DNA of 64,000 nt, taken from Chitinophagaceae bacterium. GTDB lineage: Bacteria > Bacteroidota > Bacteroidia > Chitinophagales > Chitinophagaceae. Under the pieces are notes generated by a model. That model worked only from the letters and a program-made list of their open reading frames with translations, made no database searches and was not told the origin of the DNA. Position numbers and translations under genes: made by a program. The stretch is taken from positions 1 to 64,000 of the forward strand of contig JADKJI010000062.1 of the NCBI GenBank assembly GCA_016721085.1, given 5' to 3'. Shown piece after piece: positions 1 through 10,672 of this stretch (positions are counted from its first letter, which is position 1; each line of letters opens with the position of its first letter).

Positions 1-2
1 AA

Positions 3-480
3 AAGCTGGCAAGAGATGTGCTAATCTCTTTAAGTGCAAAAATACAATGTGGAACTCATTCGGAAACATTCGCTTTAGCGAGCAAACACATATGGAATGG
101 ATAACGAAAACACTCATCATCACTCACAACCCGGTAGACCCTGTTGAAAAAGTGGAGACAGGCTCTGGAGTGTTTGTAAATCCGATAATGCAAAATTATT
201 ACAATGAATTATCCATGCAGGTGGAAAACTTCCTCACTGAAGCATTAAAAAGTTGGAGCAAATTGAAGAGCTTGATATAAAAGACTTGGAGGACAGGAAA
301 ACTTACTCAAACAAAACAGACATACTAAGTGCTTTCGATTTTCTTATCATGGCATCCGAAAACCATCTCAGGGCTTTTTGTCCGCCGCCTTAAGATGCAA
401 GGCATCACTTTACGAGCCTATTATACTTTCAAAAGAAGCTTTTGATAAAATAATAGCATCAGACAATAGGCATCCAGGAG
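3..480 (+). pseudogene. DUF2202 ferritin-like protein, 5' truncated and frameshifted
   Basis: Family members are ferritin-like four-helix proteins of unknown substrate. Three reading frames have to be joined. Frame 3 from base 3 gives KLARDVLISLSAK. The frame from base 47 gives FGNIRFSEQTHMEWI and VFVNPIMQNYYNELS. A third piece gives EELDIKDLEDRKTYSN and SENHLRAF, followed by YEPIILSKEAFDKII. Together these follow the family order of the helix 1 E/L-A-R-D region, the SEQ-H motif, the F-x-NP motif, the ELDIxDLE motif and the NHLRAF motif. The start lies outside the window. At least two frameshifts make it non-functional. The family assignment is from memory of the motif pattern, not a search. 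Confidence 0.7.
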
Positions 481-1619
481 GGAATCCGAAGATATCCTTG
501 ATCTTTCCATCTATACTTATCCATACTATCTTCGAAACAAACCAAATACTCAGAGTATAGAGTTATTAGTAACCTTTCTGTACCTCCCCATCTGCGAACA
601 TCCCTGCAATCCGCGGAAAAGTGCTTCAACAACAATAAATAAACAACTGCAATTTGTTCCGCTTCGAATACCAATGGAATGCAAAGATTCAGCGGGGATG
701 ATTTATCGTCTCTACAGTTATCAATAATTAATACCACCAATTTAGGGGATATGATAAAAACCGCCTTACCTAATTCTAACCATTATAGTTCTTCTTCCTT
801 CTCTGCATCTTTCGCCCAGAACATCGATAAACAAAACAAGATGCCAGCCTCCATCACAAAATAAAAATGCATGTAGATTTCATTAATCCAATTCCATCAG
901 ATAAGATATCGGTAGATATAGGAACCGAGCAGGTTACAGTCCTAATCCCTACCCAAATCATTGCCCGGATTGCAAATTCGCAGTGGAGGATATCAGATAG
1001 CAACAACTTGTAACCCTGCTAACTTACAAAAGAAAATAAAAAATAGCGGCAACTCAACCTCAATCACCCTTCTCACATTCTACTATGGCACTGAAAAGAA
1101 CTCCTCTACCTTCAGCCACTTATAATAAAATCCTGATTTTTGATGTGCACCATGAACTGACTTACAAAAAAGAAATATTTGAAGATTGCAAAAATCCCTC
1201 ACTCCCTCCGGCCTCAATTTTCATTGAAGAGATATTACCGCAAGCCAGTAAAAAGACAAAGCTTGCAACTACCCATTCTTTACTGGAAGAAGAATTCAAA
1301 AAGTATTATCTGGACAATGGACTATCAATAAAGAGGGAACAAATTACCTTTGATTCCGGAAACAATAAATACATAAAACTCTTCGAATGCATCCTACCCT
1401 ATGAATTAAGAACATCTAATTCCCAAATCCGCGCCATCTCCGAAATCTGCGGAAAAGTCCTCCTCTATTTTTTACTGCAGAGATGCGGGAGACGAGGATC
1501 CCTCCGTGCCTCACGCGGTAAAAAAATTATACCTAATAGATAATTTTAGATTTTAGTAACTAATATATACCCTCGCTCATTTCATTTAAATTAGCATTTC
1601 TGTCCATCCTCGGCGATTT
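481..1619. other. Decayed stretch without a recognisable gene
   Basis: No protein family is recognised here. Two short open frames exist on the plus strand, 869..1015 (48 codons) and 1085..1543 (152 codons). The last 45 or so codons of the second read through intergenic repeat DNA (the ATCCGCG and CGCAGAG words), so the frame is not a conserved protein as it stands. The first 100 codons of 1085..1543 (for example SLLEEEFKKYYLDNGLSI) look protein-like and may be a remnant. Given decayed genes on both sides, I read this as eroded coding DNA mixed with repeats. Confidence 0.4.
1473..1533. repeat. Degenerate copy of the CGCAGAG palindrome
   Basis: The sequence TTTTTACTGCAGAGATGCGG, followed by CACGCGGTAAAAAAATT, is an eroded version of the palindrome seen intact at 7865..7928. 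It is preceded at about 1425..1462 by ATCCGCG and ATCTGCGGAAAA words that also occur at about 611 and 4111. Both arms have lost perfect pairing, matching the decay of the surrounding genes. Confidence 0.55.
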
Positions 1620-3970
1620 ATGAAAAAGCATCATTACCTCATCTGCTTATTATCTATTATAACATTACTATCCAATACCCAATCACAAACGAGTAATAAA
1701 ACCATTTATCATACTTCCTATATCAGACTTCAACAAGCAACGCAAATAGACCCCCACAAAAATCCAGCACTGCCAACACAGGTTCAGTCCCACAACCTGA
1801 TTCTGCAAATGACCCCGAAGAAAAAGCCGGACAACTCCTCACTTTCGGATGGCCCACAAGCGTGGACAAACCAGGTAATGAGATAACGGTCCAACGATAA
1901 ATTCAATCTGGGATCCTTCACAAAAACATATTGATCTCTATGGGGCTTTCTCCGTGCCGACCCTGCGACAGAACGCACTTCTTTAAAACAGGACTCAATC
2001 CCACGATGGCTGTAAAAGCAACTAACCTTCTTCAGTATTATGCTATCGAAAATAGCTGATTGGGCATTCCATCATTCCTCGCAGAAGAAGCACCCTATGG
2101 ACATATGGCCATTGGTGCCACCGTATTCCTACCTAACAGGGACTATCCTCTACCTGGAATCCTGCCCTGATTCAAGAAATGGGCAAAGCAACTGCAAAAG
2201 AAGTCAGATACCAGGGCGCCCAGAGTATAGCCTGGTATGGCCCTGCATTGGATATTGCGAGGAAGCACGCTGGTCGAGGTGGAAGAATGTGCTTTTGGCG
2301 AAGACCTCACCACTTCCCAATCTGGAGTGGCTTTTGTAAAAGGATTACAAGGAACAAGTATGATGATCAGAGAAAATGTAATCGCTACACTCAAACACAT
2401 GGCCGGCCAGCGGCGTACCGCAGGGCGGACATAATGCCGGTGCTACCACATGGGCGTGAATATGAATAGAGGAAGTATATCCTCCTCCATTCAAGAAAGC
2501 TTTAGCCGCTGGTGTATGGTCTGTCATGAGTTCTTATAATGAAGCTGATGGTATCCCCTCGTCTGCTAACAAATATGTATTCACAGACCTGTACGGAATA
2601 ACTGGGGATTCAAAGGATTTGTAGTAAGTGATCTCTTTGCCATCAACGGACCTTATCCAACACAATGTAGCAACCGATCTCCCCCAAGTTGCTTATAAGG
2701 CCATTACAGCCGGAATAGACGACGATTTAGGTGGATCTGACTATTATGGCACCATTGTAGCACTCCGTAAAATCTAAAGAGCTTCCTGTTGCTATACTTT
2801 GACCTGCGCTGTTCGCCGTATTGTGGCCTTGAAATTTGAAAATGGGATTATTCGATCATCCTTTCACAGATGAAAAACCACATCAATGATAAACAGTGGA
2901 AAGAACACCGATCAATAGCCCGCAAAGTGGCTGATGAACTGGATTGTATTACTTAAGAACGAAAACAAGTGACATTACCCCCTTCAAAAATATTCAATCC
3001 ATAGCAGTCAATATTGACCCAATGCCAACAACGCTTATAATATGCTTGGCGATTATACTGCTCCCCAGGCTGATGGCGGTAGTAACCGTATTAGAAGGAA
3101 TAAAACCATGTATCATCTCAAACCAAAGTAACCTATGCGAAAAGGCTGCGCATAAGAGACAGCAGTGAAAAAGGATTTGAAGTAGCTATCCGGGTTGAAA
3201 AAGAATCGGATGTTGTAGTAATGGTACTCGGAGGTTCCAGCGCCCGCGACTGAAACAAGAGCACGAAAAGACAGGTGCCGCCAAAGTCCTGCGAAGAAGT
3301 AACGATATGGAAAGTGGTGAAGGCAACATTGAGCTACATTAAACTTAATGGGCAAGCAAGAAAAACACTACAAGAAATATAAAGTTAGGAAACCGGTAGT
3401 ACTTGTTCTAATCAAATCGTCCTTTATTGATCAATTGGGCGCAAATATCCCCTCGATAATAGATGCCTGGTATCCTGGCATGGAAGGAGGCAATGCCATT
3501 GGATAACACTATTTGGAGATTGTAATCCTGCAGGCCGTTTAGTATATCTCTATACCCCGTTCCGTAGGACAGCTCCCCGCATACTACAACGCCAACGCCT
3601 ACGCCAATGGATCAAACTATTTTGATGAAGTAGCGAGTCCCTTATACAGTTTCGGATATGGATTAAGTTATTCTTCTTTCAATACAGCGACTTATTGTTT
3701 CTCCAATTATAGAAAAGGAAAACCAAAGTCCTTGTGGAATGTACTTTAAAAACACTGGCTCATTTATGGAGATGAAGTAGTTCAATTGTATCTTCCTCAG
3801 AAAGGAACCAACTGAACTACACCAATCAAAAGATTAATAGCCTTTGAACGCACAGCTCTCAAGGCAGGAGAATCAAAAAGATAAAATTTGAATTATCCGA
3901 ATCAAAAGACCTCTCCACCTATCAGGTAACCAACAATGGAAAATGGAAAGCGGAAAATATATATTCATGA
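1620..3970 (+). pseudogene. GH3 beta-glucosidase remnant, many frameshifts
   Basis: GH3 enzymes cleave terminal beta-linked glucose or xylose; secreted Bacteroidota members act in the periplasm. It opens with an intact signal peptide (MKKHHYLICLLSIITLL) followed by a QMTPKKKPDNSSLS stretch matching the QMT-EEK-GQLLT start of the domain. Later fragments in changing frames give GIPSFLAEEAPYGHM (about 2065), MGKATAKEVRYQGA (2179), WGFKGFVVSDLFAI with the catalytic Asp (about 2603), VVMVLGGSSARD (about 3212), the SIPRSVGQLPAYYN motif (about 3550) and a fibronectin-III-like C-terminus VVQLYLPQKGTN (about 3778). About 780 residues would be normal. More than six frame changes and several stops mean it is dead. 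A dead MocA oxidoreductase follows, suggesting a lost sugar-use locus. Confidence 0.85.
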
Positions 3971-4024
3971 TTGAAAGGCATCAATAATAGTCTGGATACT
4001 GGAATAAGTTAAGTTGAGATAAGT

Positions 4025-4320
4025 GGTAAGTTTTAAGTCAGAGTCGAAATTCTCCAGAACCCGCAACTCGCAACTCGAAACAAAAAATATCCATCGCGAA
4101 TCTTATCTTGCCCCTCCCCGAAATCCGCGGAAAACAACCCCATTATCTATAAAACCGTAGCAACACAGAAACGGAGAGGAACGACCCACCGCATCTCTGT
4201 GGTAAACTGTATTTGTATTCGTCGCGAAGCGACCTCCTTGCGACTTAAAACACAAAAAGAAAGCACCACTATTGAATTAAATTCTTTGCGGCTTTGCGTG
4301 AAAATAAAAGAAACATTCCC
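4025..4320. repeat. Eroded composite intergenic repeat
   Basis: This 300-bp gap contains a run of AAGT/CAACTCG words (4018..4078), an AATCCGCGGAAAA word (about 4111), a degenerate CGCAGAG palindrome (about 4153..4207, right arm ending TCTGTGGTAAACTGTATTTG) and the module CTTTGCGGCTTTGCGTGAAAA (about 4283). The same modules in the same order recur at 6690..6895 and 34195..34400 in better condition. Confidence 0.6.
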
Positions 4321-4349
4321 GCTTATTTCAATACATTCGTACGTCATTG

Positions 4350-5270
4350 CTTAGGAATCGTAGAAGCCAATAGGGATCTGGCCCAACGCTATACAAACAA
4401 CATGGCTTATCAATGGATCTGGTTTATAATACAATGAAGGGAAATGATCTTCAAAAACAAAACTGGAGAAGTTGTAATGGCTTTCCGGAACGATCTATGA
4501 TCATTTGAAAATAGTTAAGGCCTGTGCGCCACTTAGCATTCATGTAATGGTTGAAAAACCATTAGCCGTATCACTGAGCATGCCAAGAAGATGGAGCTTG
4601 GCGAAAAATATCATACCCATCTATTGAAATCCAGAAACCAGTTGGTACCCCACAGTAGAAAAATCATATGAACTTTACAAAAAGATAGTATCGGCCCATT
4701 AACCCAAATGGTAATCGGGATGGACATCGAGCCTAAAAGAATTAATGTAAACAAAGAATTCTTTGACTGGCTAACCGATCCTGTTTAGATGGTGGTGGTG
4801 CTATAACAGATTTTGGATAACACGGAGCCAACATAAGCACTTGGTTCCACAAGGCGAAAGGCCGCTATCTGTAACTGCCGTAACACAACAATTACAAAAG
4901 AAAATAATCCTACCAAAGTAGATGATGAAGCTACGATATTAGTATTATAAAAATCAAATCCACTATCCAGGCTTCCTGGAACTGGCCTATCGGAAGAAAA
5001 GACATGGAAGTATATGGCACCACGGAGCCATCTTCGCCGATAACCGAAACTCCATGCGGGTAAGAAAAGCAGTAGTACTATGATGGTCTCACGAAACAAG
5101 TATGAAACTGGAAGATCGGAAACTCTCCGTATAGAGACCCCTTCTCTCTTTGTTGCAGTCATCGAAACGAATAGACCTGTGCCTCCTTTCGACCTCTATT
5201 CTTTGGAAAACAATATGATCGTTAAGGAAAGTCTTGAAGGAGGAAAAACTTCAGCAAAACCGGGGTAACC
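4350..5270 (+). pseudogene. Gfo/Idh/MocA family oxidoreductase remnant
   Basis: Members are NAD(P)-dependent sugar or cyclitol dehydrogenases. Joining frames gives HVMVEKPLAVSL (about 4540), the conserved EKP motif of the family, then SWYPTVEKSYELYKK, INVNKEFFDWLTDPV (about 4740), DGGGAITDFG (about 4793) and RKDMEVYGTT (about 4994). This is the usual order from the end of the Rossmann domain into the substrate-binding sheet. The N-terminal nucleotide-binding GxGxxG part is not recognisable upstream and several stops interrupt the rest. A non-functional relic next to the GH3 relic. Confidence 0.75.
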
Positions 5271-5279
5271 GTGAAGCTG

Positions 5280-5604
5280 AAGTGAAGTGGTACATTGTAA
5301 GTTGTAGCCAGGTTAAAGCAGAAAGTATTAAGTCTTGAGTTGTAGGTATTAAGTAGGAGTCTCAAACTTTCAGAACCCTTAAACCCTTAAACTCTTAAAC
5401 CTTAAACTCTCCTGCTACTCAGCCCTCTGGAACCTATTGAACCTCTGGAACCTAATATCAACTTTTTTACTGACCACTCTCATACTTTCCCCCTTCCCAA
5501 TATTCTACCTTTACATTACCCGAAATCTGATATCTATCAAAACGCCTATAACTTCCGAAGGAACTCTTCCTTAATGTCAGTTACAAAACTGCACAAAATC
5601 TACC
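5280..5604. repeat. Word-repeat spacer (CTTAAAC, CTGGAACC)
   Basis: From about 5325 the spacer has AAGT/GTAGGTATTAAGTAGG words, then CCCTTAAACCCTTAAACTC (5378..5412) and CTCTGGAACC-TATTGAACC-TCTGGAACC (about 5421..5452), each an imperfect tandem of a 7-11 bp word. No gene is seen before the ATG at 5605. Confidence 0.5.
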
Positions 5605-6689
5605 ATGCTCAAGATAGTATTAGCAGTATTCATCCTGCTACTCGCCATGATCCATTTAATGGGTTTCGCAAAAGCATTTCAATTTGCTGAATTGAAACAA
5701 TTGACAATTCCCATTCGAAACCTGTCGGATTGATCTGGCTAATAACAACTCCCTGATATTTCTTATGGCGAATTGTCCTGCTCTTTTTAAACAAAAGCCA
5801 ATGGACAATACTTGCTGCTAGGCCATCATCTTATCTCAACTTCTGATTATTCTTAACTGGAAAGATGCAAAGTTCGGAAACTAGCAAACGTTCTTATTCT
5901 GATTCCAATAATAATAGCTTGGGGCAGTAGCCGTTTTGAAAATAAATATAAACAGGATGTAAAAACATCAATGTCACTAATTGACAAAGCCCCGAATCCT
6001 GTCATAACAGAAGCTGATATTAAACTGTTACCTGAACCTGTTCAGCGCTATCTTAAATATGTTGGTGTTATCAATAAACCAGAGTATTTAATATGAGGGT
6101 GAAACTCAGAGGCGAAATGAGAGATAAAGGAAAAGAGTTTTTCGAATTTGAATCTGAACAATATAATTTCCTGAACGAACAAACTCGTTTGTTCTTCATG
6201 AAAGCAAAAATGTTTGGCGTTACTGTACCGGGCTATCATAAATATATAAAGACAAAAGCCTCAATGGACATCCGATTCTTTGGACTATTTAAAATAGTTT
6301 ACCACGATGGCGAAGTAATGGATAAGGCTGAAACAGTAACAGTATTTAATGATATGTGCATCCTGGCCCCTGCCACATTGATAGATAAAAGAATAAAATG
6401 GGAATTGGTTGATAGTAATACCGTAAAGGCTCAATTCACTAATAATACAATTACCATATCTGCGATGCTTTACTTTAATAAGCAGGGTCAACTGATCAAT
6501 TTCATTTCAAAAGACAGGTCATCAGCATCCGATATGAAACAATACCCATTTTCAACTCCTATCAGCAGTTACAAACAAATACGAGGGTATAATATATTCG
6601 AAAATGCAGAAACGGTTTGGCAATACCCAGATGGACTTTTCACCTATGGTAAATTTCATTTAGTGGATATCGAGTATAATGTGGAATGA
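5605..6689 (+). pseudogene. DUF6544-type protein, N-terminal frameshifts
   Basis: Function of the family is unknown. The last 198 codons (6093..6689) are intact and carry the recognisable core: QYNFLNEQTRLFFMKAKMFG, TVFNDMCILAPATLID, and the end FTYGKFHLVDIEYNVE. The beginning lies upstream in other frames: ATG 5605 opens MLKIVLAVFILLLAMIHLMG, a membrane segment, and stops after about 40 codons; a later piece reads ITEADIKLLPEPVQRYLKYV just before the intact part. At least two frameshifts and a stop separate the pieces, so the membrane anchor is disconnected from the core. Family name is from memory of the LPEPVQRYL and MKAKMFG motifs. Confidence 0.65.
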
Positions 6690-7030
6690 AGTAGTAAGTT
6701 TTAAGTTCTGGTCAAAAACCTGAAACTTGCAACTTATTACCCGAAACAAAAAAACCCTTCCATTTATTATTTTTTACGCAGAGGCGCGGAGACGCAGGGA
6801 TGTATTCCTCTTGCGTCCCCCGCGCCTCGCGGTTAAATGTATTTGTATTCTTTGCGCCTTTGCGTGAAAAAAACCTTCCGCCTTTCCGGTAATCCCAAAC
6901 CATTCCCCCCACCCTAACCCGTATATACAACTGAACCGACTGGATTCATAAAAAATAATGGTCGACTTACACAATAAAAACAAAATACTGAAGGTTTGAA
7001 GTATCTCTACCCCACCAAACACTACGTTAT
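6690..7030. repeat. Composite intergenic repeat
   Basis: In order: AAGTTTTAAGTTCTGG words pairing with CTTGCAACTTATTAC (6692..6740); a CGCAGAG palindrome (about 6774..6835, imperfect arms); TGTATTTGTATTCTTTGCGCC; CTTTGCGTGAAAAAAACC; and CCTTTCCGGTAATC (about 6880). No promoter match to TAnnTTTG was found before the gene at 7031. Confidence 0.65.
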
Positions 7031-7840
7031 ATGCGATATCTATTCGCCCTTTCATTAGTATTGTGTCTGTATACCAGTACCAATGCACAATCAAAACCAC
7101 AACTACGTCTCCGATTCGGAGCCTCTAAAGCATTCCTGACTAAGGACGCTTCTGATAACAATGGACTATATAAGATGAATAATGCACTATCAATCAATGC
7201 ATCTGGGATTGGAGTGGAATATTTTAAGCCATTAAATAAGGAAGGCCGGGGATTGGTTCTTGGTATCTTTATGAACGTTCAAACCTTCGCCATTGATATC
7301 AACACTAAGAAATTCAATACCATCCCTACAAGCGAAACAATTGAATCATCTTATACCACGTATCGCCTTTACGTTGGACAAGAAAAAAGGCTTGGTAAAA
7401 TAAGCGATCAGATCCAAAAAAATATATCAGCATTTTCCGGAGCCATCGGCATTTCCTTCAACCCTACGGGAGATGGCCAGGGTAGCTGGATGGGTAAGGA
7501 AGTTGGGGATGGTATCACTACTGACGGAAAAGCATATAAAGGTGTATTTTTTAACGGCCCCGGAAGCAGTCAACTAGCAGGTTACTTCACTCAAGTAAGG
7601 GCACATAAAGCGGCAACTCTTTCACCAGACATCTCCGGCGGACTTCGATATAATATCCAAAACCAAAGAGGGAAAACTGTATTTGTTGCAGAAACCATAT
7701 TGACTTATGGCATTACCAATAAGTACTACATCGACATGAGTTATACTCTCGACGCCCAGGAAAAAGTTGATAGATTAAAAGATAAAGGAACAAACCTTCA
7801 ATTGAACCTGCTCATACCATTATACACTTTTAGGAAATAA
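7031..7840 (+). CDS. Putative outer-membrane beta-barrel protein, unrecognised family
   Basis: A 269-residue protein with a clear signal peptide (MRYLFALSLVLCLYTSTNAQ, cleavage after NAQ). The mature part is rich in alternating hydrophobic/polar strands (GASKAFLT, GIGVEYFKPL, GLVLGIFMNVQTFAID, GGLRYNIQ, FVAETILTYGI) and ends NLLIPLYTFRK, consistent with a small outer-membrane barrel, with an aromatic residue near the C-terminus. I do not recognise the family. It stands alone between two repeat-filled spacers and is one of few intact genes in this part of the window. Confidence 0.6.
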   Translation: MRYLFALSLVLCLYTSTNAQSKPQLRLRFGASKAFLTKDASDNNGLYKMNNALSINASGIGVEYFKPLNKEGRGLVLGIFMNVQTFAIDINTKKFNTIPTSETIESSYTTYRLYVGQEKRLGKISDQIQKNISAFSGAIGISFNPTGDGQGSWMGKEVGDGITTDGKAYKGVFFNGPGSSQLAGYFTQVRAHKAATLSPDISGGLRYNIQNQRGKTVFVAETILTYGITNKYYIDMSYTLDAQEKVDRLKDKGTNLQLNLLIPLYTFRK

Positions 7841-7864
7841 TAAGAGCACTCAAATCAAAATGTT

Positions 7865-7928
7865 TTAACCGCAGAGACGCGGAGACGCAGAGTAAACCAC
7901 CTCTGCGTCTCCGCGTCTCTGCGGTTAA
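7865..7928. repeat. Perfect 28-bp-arm CGCAGAG palindrome
   Basis: Left arm 7865..7892 (TTAACCGCAGAGACGCGGAG, continuing ACGCAGAG) and right arm 7901..7928 are exact reverse complements over 28 bp, with the 8-nt loop TAAACCAC. The arm is itself built from repeats of the word CGCAGAGA/CGCGGAGA. Best-preserved copy of the family in this window. Confidence 0.9.
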
Positions 7929-7979
7929 TTGTATTGGCTGTTCATTCCCAAATTCTCAAATTTTCAAATTTTCAAATTT
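7929..7979. repeat. TGTATTggCTGTT plus TTTTCAAATT module
   Basis: Directly after the palindrome comes ATTGTATTGGCTGTTCATTC, then CCAAATTCTCAAATTTTCAA and one further CAAATTTG word. The same order follows the palindrome at 12332..12478 and appears without the palindrome at 10577..10672. The array runs into the 3' end of the next gene (stop at 7972..7974). Confidence 0.7.
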
Positions 7980-9220
7980 GTCTTCCATGCTCATAATACG
8001 ACAACACCGCCCTCCTCAACTGCTCCGCCAACACAAACTTGGGATTACTGCTACTATAAACAAAATCCGTGCGCTCATTAGGATTATAATCCTTGGCACA
8101 TAATATATCATACACATAAAACAACCCTAACTTACCCAATGGAATTAATGGCCTGCGCCTAACCAATATACTACTAAACACTTCACTCTTTCGTCTTGTC
8201 TTTATCCCCACACAAACACCAAATGTCCTGGTATCATCATCATTTAGATATTTCACCAGATGATTCTTCAATTGCAAAGCCCTGAAGCTATTATCTTCCA
8301 CCTGAAAATTTAATTCATTGGCGGCATGACGAACATTTATCTGATGCTTATCCAGAAGATAATTCCAATCCTTGCGATATTTCTCTTCTATGTCTTTTAT
8401 CAGGATCGATTTCCATGATGTAGAACATATCTGTTCAATACCTGATTCAATACACAACTGACATACTTCCAATAGAAACTTGATACTGAATAATTCATCA
8501 CGACGATAGATGCCTAACCAATATTTATTCTGGTACCTGTTGAGTCCTTCATAGTATGGAAGATTGAAGGCTGGCAATGACAATGGCTGAGTAACTAGCT
8601 TCGTCTTGAATGGACCATTCTTTACTTTCTCATATAACGCATCACCATTAGCCTGTTCATTATCATAGAAACTTCCTGGATCCTTAAGGATGGTCTCTTC
8701 AATTAACAATGACATACCTGCCAAGTCATTCGTAGAAACCAGGTCCTTCCATTCGTACACAATATTTGTCTTAGGAAATCGAATAAACAGATACCAATAA
8801 TTCGTATCGTCCGGAGCTGCCACCCAATTGATATTGCCTGTAAGCAATGGACTAAAACTTTGGTTAGAGTCACTAATATTAATTTTTTAATCGAGGTGTA
8901 TGCTTAAATGAATCTAAAATATCTTTATAAATTGATTCCTTAAGCCATGTGGTGTTTATAAAAGCTTCTTCAGCAGGAAAAGAACTACTGATATTCGGAA
9001 AATCTTCCTTGTTCACTTCGTACTGAATCTGCATCATATCCAACACCGTAGTAACATTATCTAACTCTTCAATCTCTATATCAAACAAGAGTTGCTGCCG
9101 TAATCCGAACCGAACATATAACAACCCGAATTTCGAAATAGCCAACAATGTGTTTTGCAACTCTAGCGGAGGAATGATACCGCCTTTGAAGTTAATCTTG
9201 ACAGTGTTAATGTTTCTCAT
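7972..9220 (-). pseudogene. Conserved protein split by a homopolymer frameshift
   Basis: Two frames belong together: 8879..9220 (starting MRNINTVKINFKGGIIPP, with LLYVRFGLRQQLLFDIEI) and 7972..8870 (DSNQSFSPLLTGNINWV, continuing). On the coding strand the first ends TTAAAAAATTAA; removing one A from the A6 run (plus-strand T6 at 8883..8888) fuses them without a gap into about 415 residues. The N-terminal part and the NINWVAAPDDTNYWYLFIRF stretch resemble the sulfite/nitrite-reductase-like half of Bacteroidota proteins that usually end in a rubredoxin domain. No CxxC pair exists at this C-terminus, so a rubredoxin part would be missing. That assignment is tentative. The deletion may be real or a sequencing indel. 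Confidence 0.5.
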
Positions 9221-9268
9221 GTTGAACGGTTTTGGTGTTAGGGTTACGAGCCAAAGCCCCTCTATCAA

Positions 9269-9547
9269 ATATCCTAAATAAAGAGGCTAACAGGTGTTCA
9301 CAAAGGATTAATTTAAATTTCTTTTACTTCAATTTGTCCATTTTTTTTTCACCGCAGAGATGCGGAGATGCAGAGTTACTCACCCCGCGCCTCCGCGTCT
9401 CTGCGGTAAAATGTATTTGTATCCTTTGTGAATTAGCATAAGCCGGTCCTATGGCAGCAGTACGAGAGTGGAATAAAAACTTCCCGCCTTCCCGGTTATC
9501 AAACCTATCCCTATTCCACCCATTTTGCACTTTCCAAAACTACCTAC
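9269..9547. repeat. Composite repeat between divergent genes
   Basis: Contains an imperfect CGCAGAG palindrome (about 9350..9413), the TGTATTTGTATCCTTTGTG module, and AAACTTCCCGCCTTCCCGG-TTATC (9478..9500), which also occurs at 6880, 10457 and 34380. No clear promoter box was found for the gene at 9548. Confidence 0.65.
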
Positions 9548-10327
9548 ATGACCCATATCTGCAAAAATTGCAATCACCACTACAAAGGCAATTTCTGTAG
9601 CAACTGCGGACAAAAAGCAGATGTTGGCGTTTTCAGTTTCCATCATATTTTTCATGAAGCAATACATGCATTTACCCATGCCGACAAGGGCTTTCTGGTG
9701 CTATTAAAAAAACTGATAGTTTCTCCCGGAATTGTTGCCTATGAATATATCGTTGAAGGAAAACGCAAGAAATTCTTCAACCCTTTTACCTTCTTTGCAT
9801 TAATTATTGCGATTTATGCCTTTGTCGAAAACAGGGAATTGAATATAAAAGAAGAGATTTTCCAGGTAAATAATGAATATGGGCATGTATTCAACTTTCT
9901 AAGCAAAGCATACTTATTATTATCAATTCCACTTTTGGCATTTATTATTTGGTTACTACACTATAAGAAATCAAAACTTCTTTATAGTGAGTACACTGTA
10001 CTGTCCATGATTATAATTTCACAACTATCTATCTTTAACATATTGGTTAAAATCGGCAACTATTGTCTAACCTTATTTTTTCATTCAAGTAAAGGTCTTG
10101 ATGAAAATATATTTTACCCGATCTTAATGGTTCTGATAATTACAACAACTGTTTTTCAATTCCATAAGAGATTGCATAAACAAAATCTTGCAAAAAGCTT
10201 TGTTTGTGGTATCGGATATATAGCTATTGAAATATCCCTATCAATGCTTACTATCTGGGCTTTCCTTCGCCACTTCAACGGATTAGGAATATTCTATATG
10301 TATGGAATAAATATCAGTGGCAATTAA
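9548..10327 (+). CDS. DUF3667-type membrane protein with N-terminal zinc ribbon
   Basis: A 259-residue protein. The N-terminus has two CxxC pairs (CKNCNHHYKGNFCSNCGQ), a zinc-ribbon motif. Then come HADKGFLVLLKKLIVSPG and YIVEGKRKKFFNPFTFFALI, the typical DUF3667 order, and four to five hydrophobic segments (about residues 80-95, 115-135, 150-175, 190-205, 220-245). Function unknown; likely inner membrane. Intact and of usual family length. The start ATG is chosen because the first Cys pair follows immediately. Confidence 0.8.
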   Translation: MTHICKNCNHHYKGNFCSNCGQKADVGVFSFHHIFHEAIHAFTHADKGFLVLLKKLIVSPGIVAYEYIVEGKRKKFFNPFTFFALIIAIYAFVENRELNIKEEIFQVNNEYGHVFNFLSKAYLLLSIPLLAFIIWLLHYKKSKLLYSEYTVLSMIIISQLSIFNILVKIGNYCLTLFFHSSKGLDENIFYPILMVLIITTTVFQFHKRLHKQNLAKSFVCGIGYIAIEISLSMLTIWAFLRHFNGLGIFYMYGINISGN

Positions 10328-10672
10328 AAAAACCAACCCTACCCACTGATTTTAGTAAATTTAGTTTCTGAAGAATTTCACAACATCCTATAATTCAATA
10401 TCCCCCTTTACCCTCTCGAATAATAAAATCCATCTCCTCTGTAACAAAAAGCAATCCTTCCCGTCTTACCGGTAATTAGGTTTTAGTTTTAAGTGTAAGT
10501 TGTAAGTAATAAGTTGGAGTCCTAATCTTGAACCGAAACTCGTAACCCGCAACTATCATAAACACGGAATCCTAAATTGTATTGTCTGTTCCCCTACGCA
10601 ATACTGCGGGGGCAAGTATTTTCAAATTCTCATCCCGACACGTCGGGACTCAAATTCTCAAATTTCTTTCCT
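10328..10672. repeat. Composite repeat abutting the cupin start
   Basis: Contains CTTCCCGTCTTACCGGTAATT (10457), AAGTTGTAAGTAATAAGTTGG words (10494..10516), ATTGTATTGTCTGTTCCC-CTACGC-AATACTGCGGGGGC (10577..10614, hairpin arms CCCC/GGGG), then TTTTCAAATTCTCA interrupted by a CCCGACACGTCGGG palindrome (10633..10646) and more CAAATTCTC words up to 10666. A nearly identical CTGTT-CCCCACGCACTG-CTGCGGGGGC run lies at 12401..12439. Confidence 0.65.

Noticed and set aside
1085..1543. 152-codon frame as a real gene
   Set aside because: Its last third runs through repeat words and it lies in a pseudogene zone; recorded only as part of a decayed stretch.
8879..8888. Programmed frameshift at the A6 run in the split protein
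   Set aside because: A-run slippage is possible, but with many other one-base lesions nearby decay or indel error is simpler.
10577..10672. N-terminal extension of the cupin gene
   Set aside because: The extra 32 codons translate repeat DNA and are not expected in relatives.
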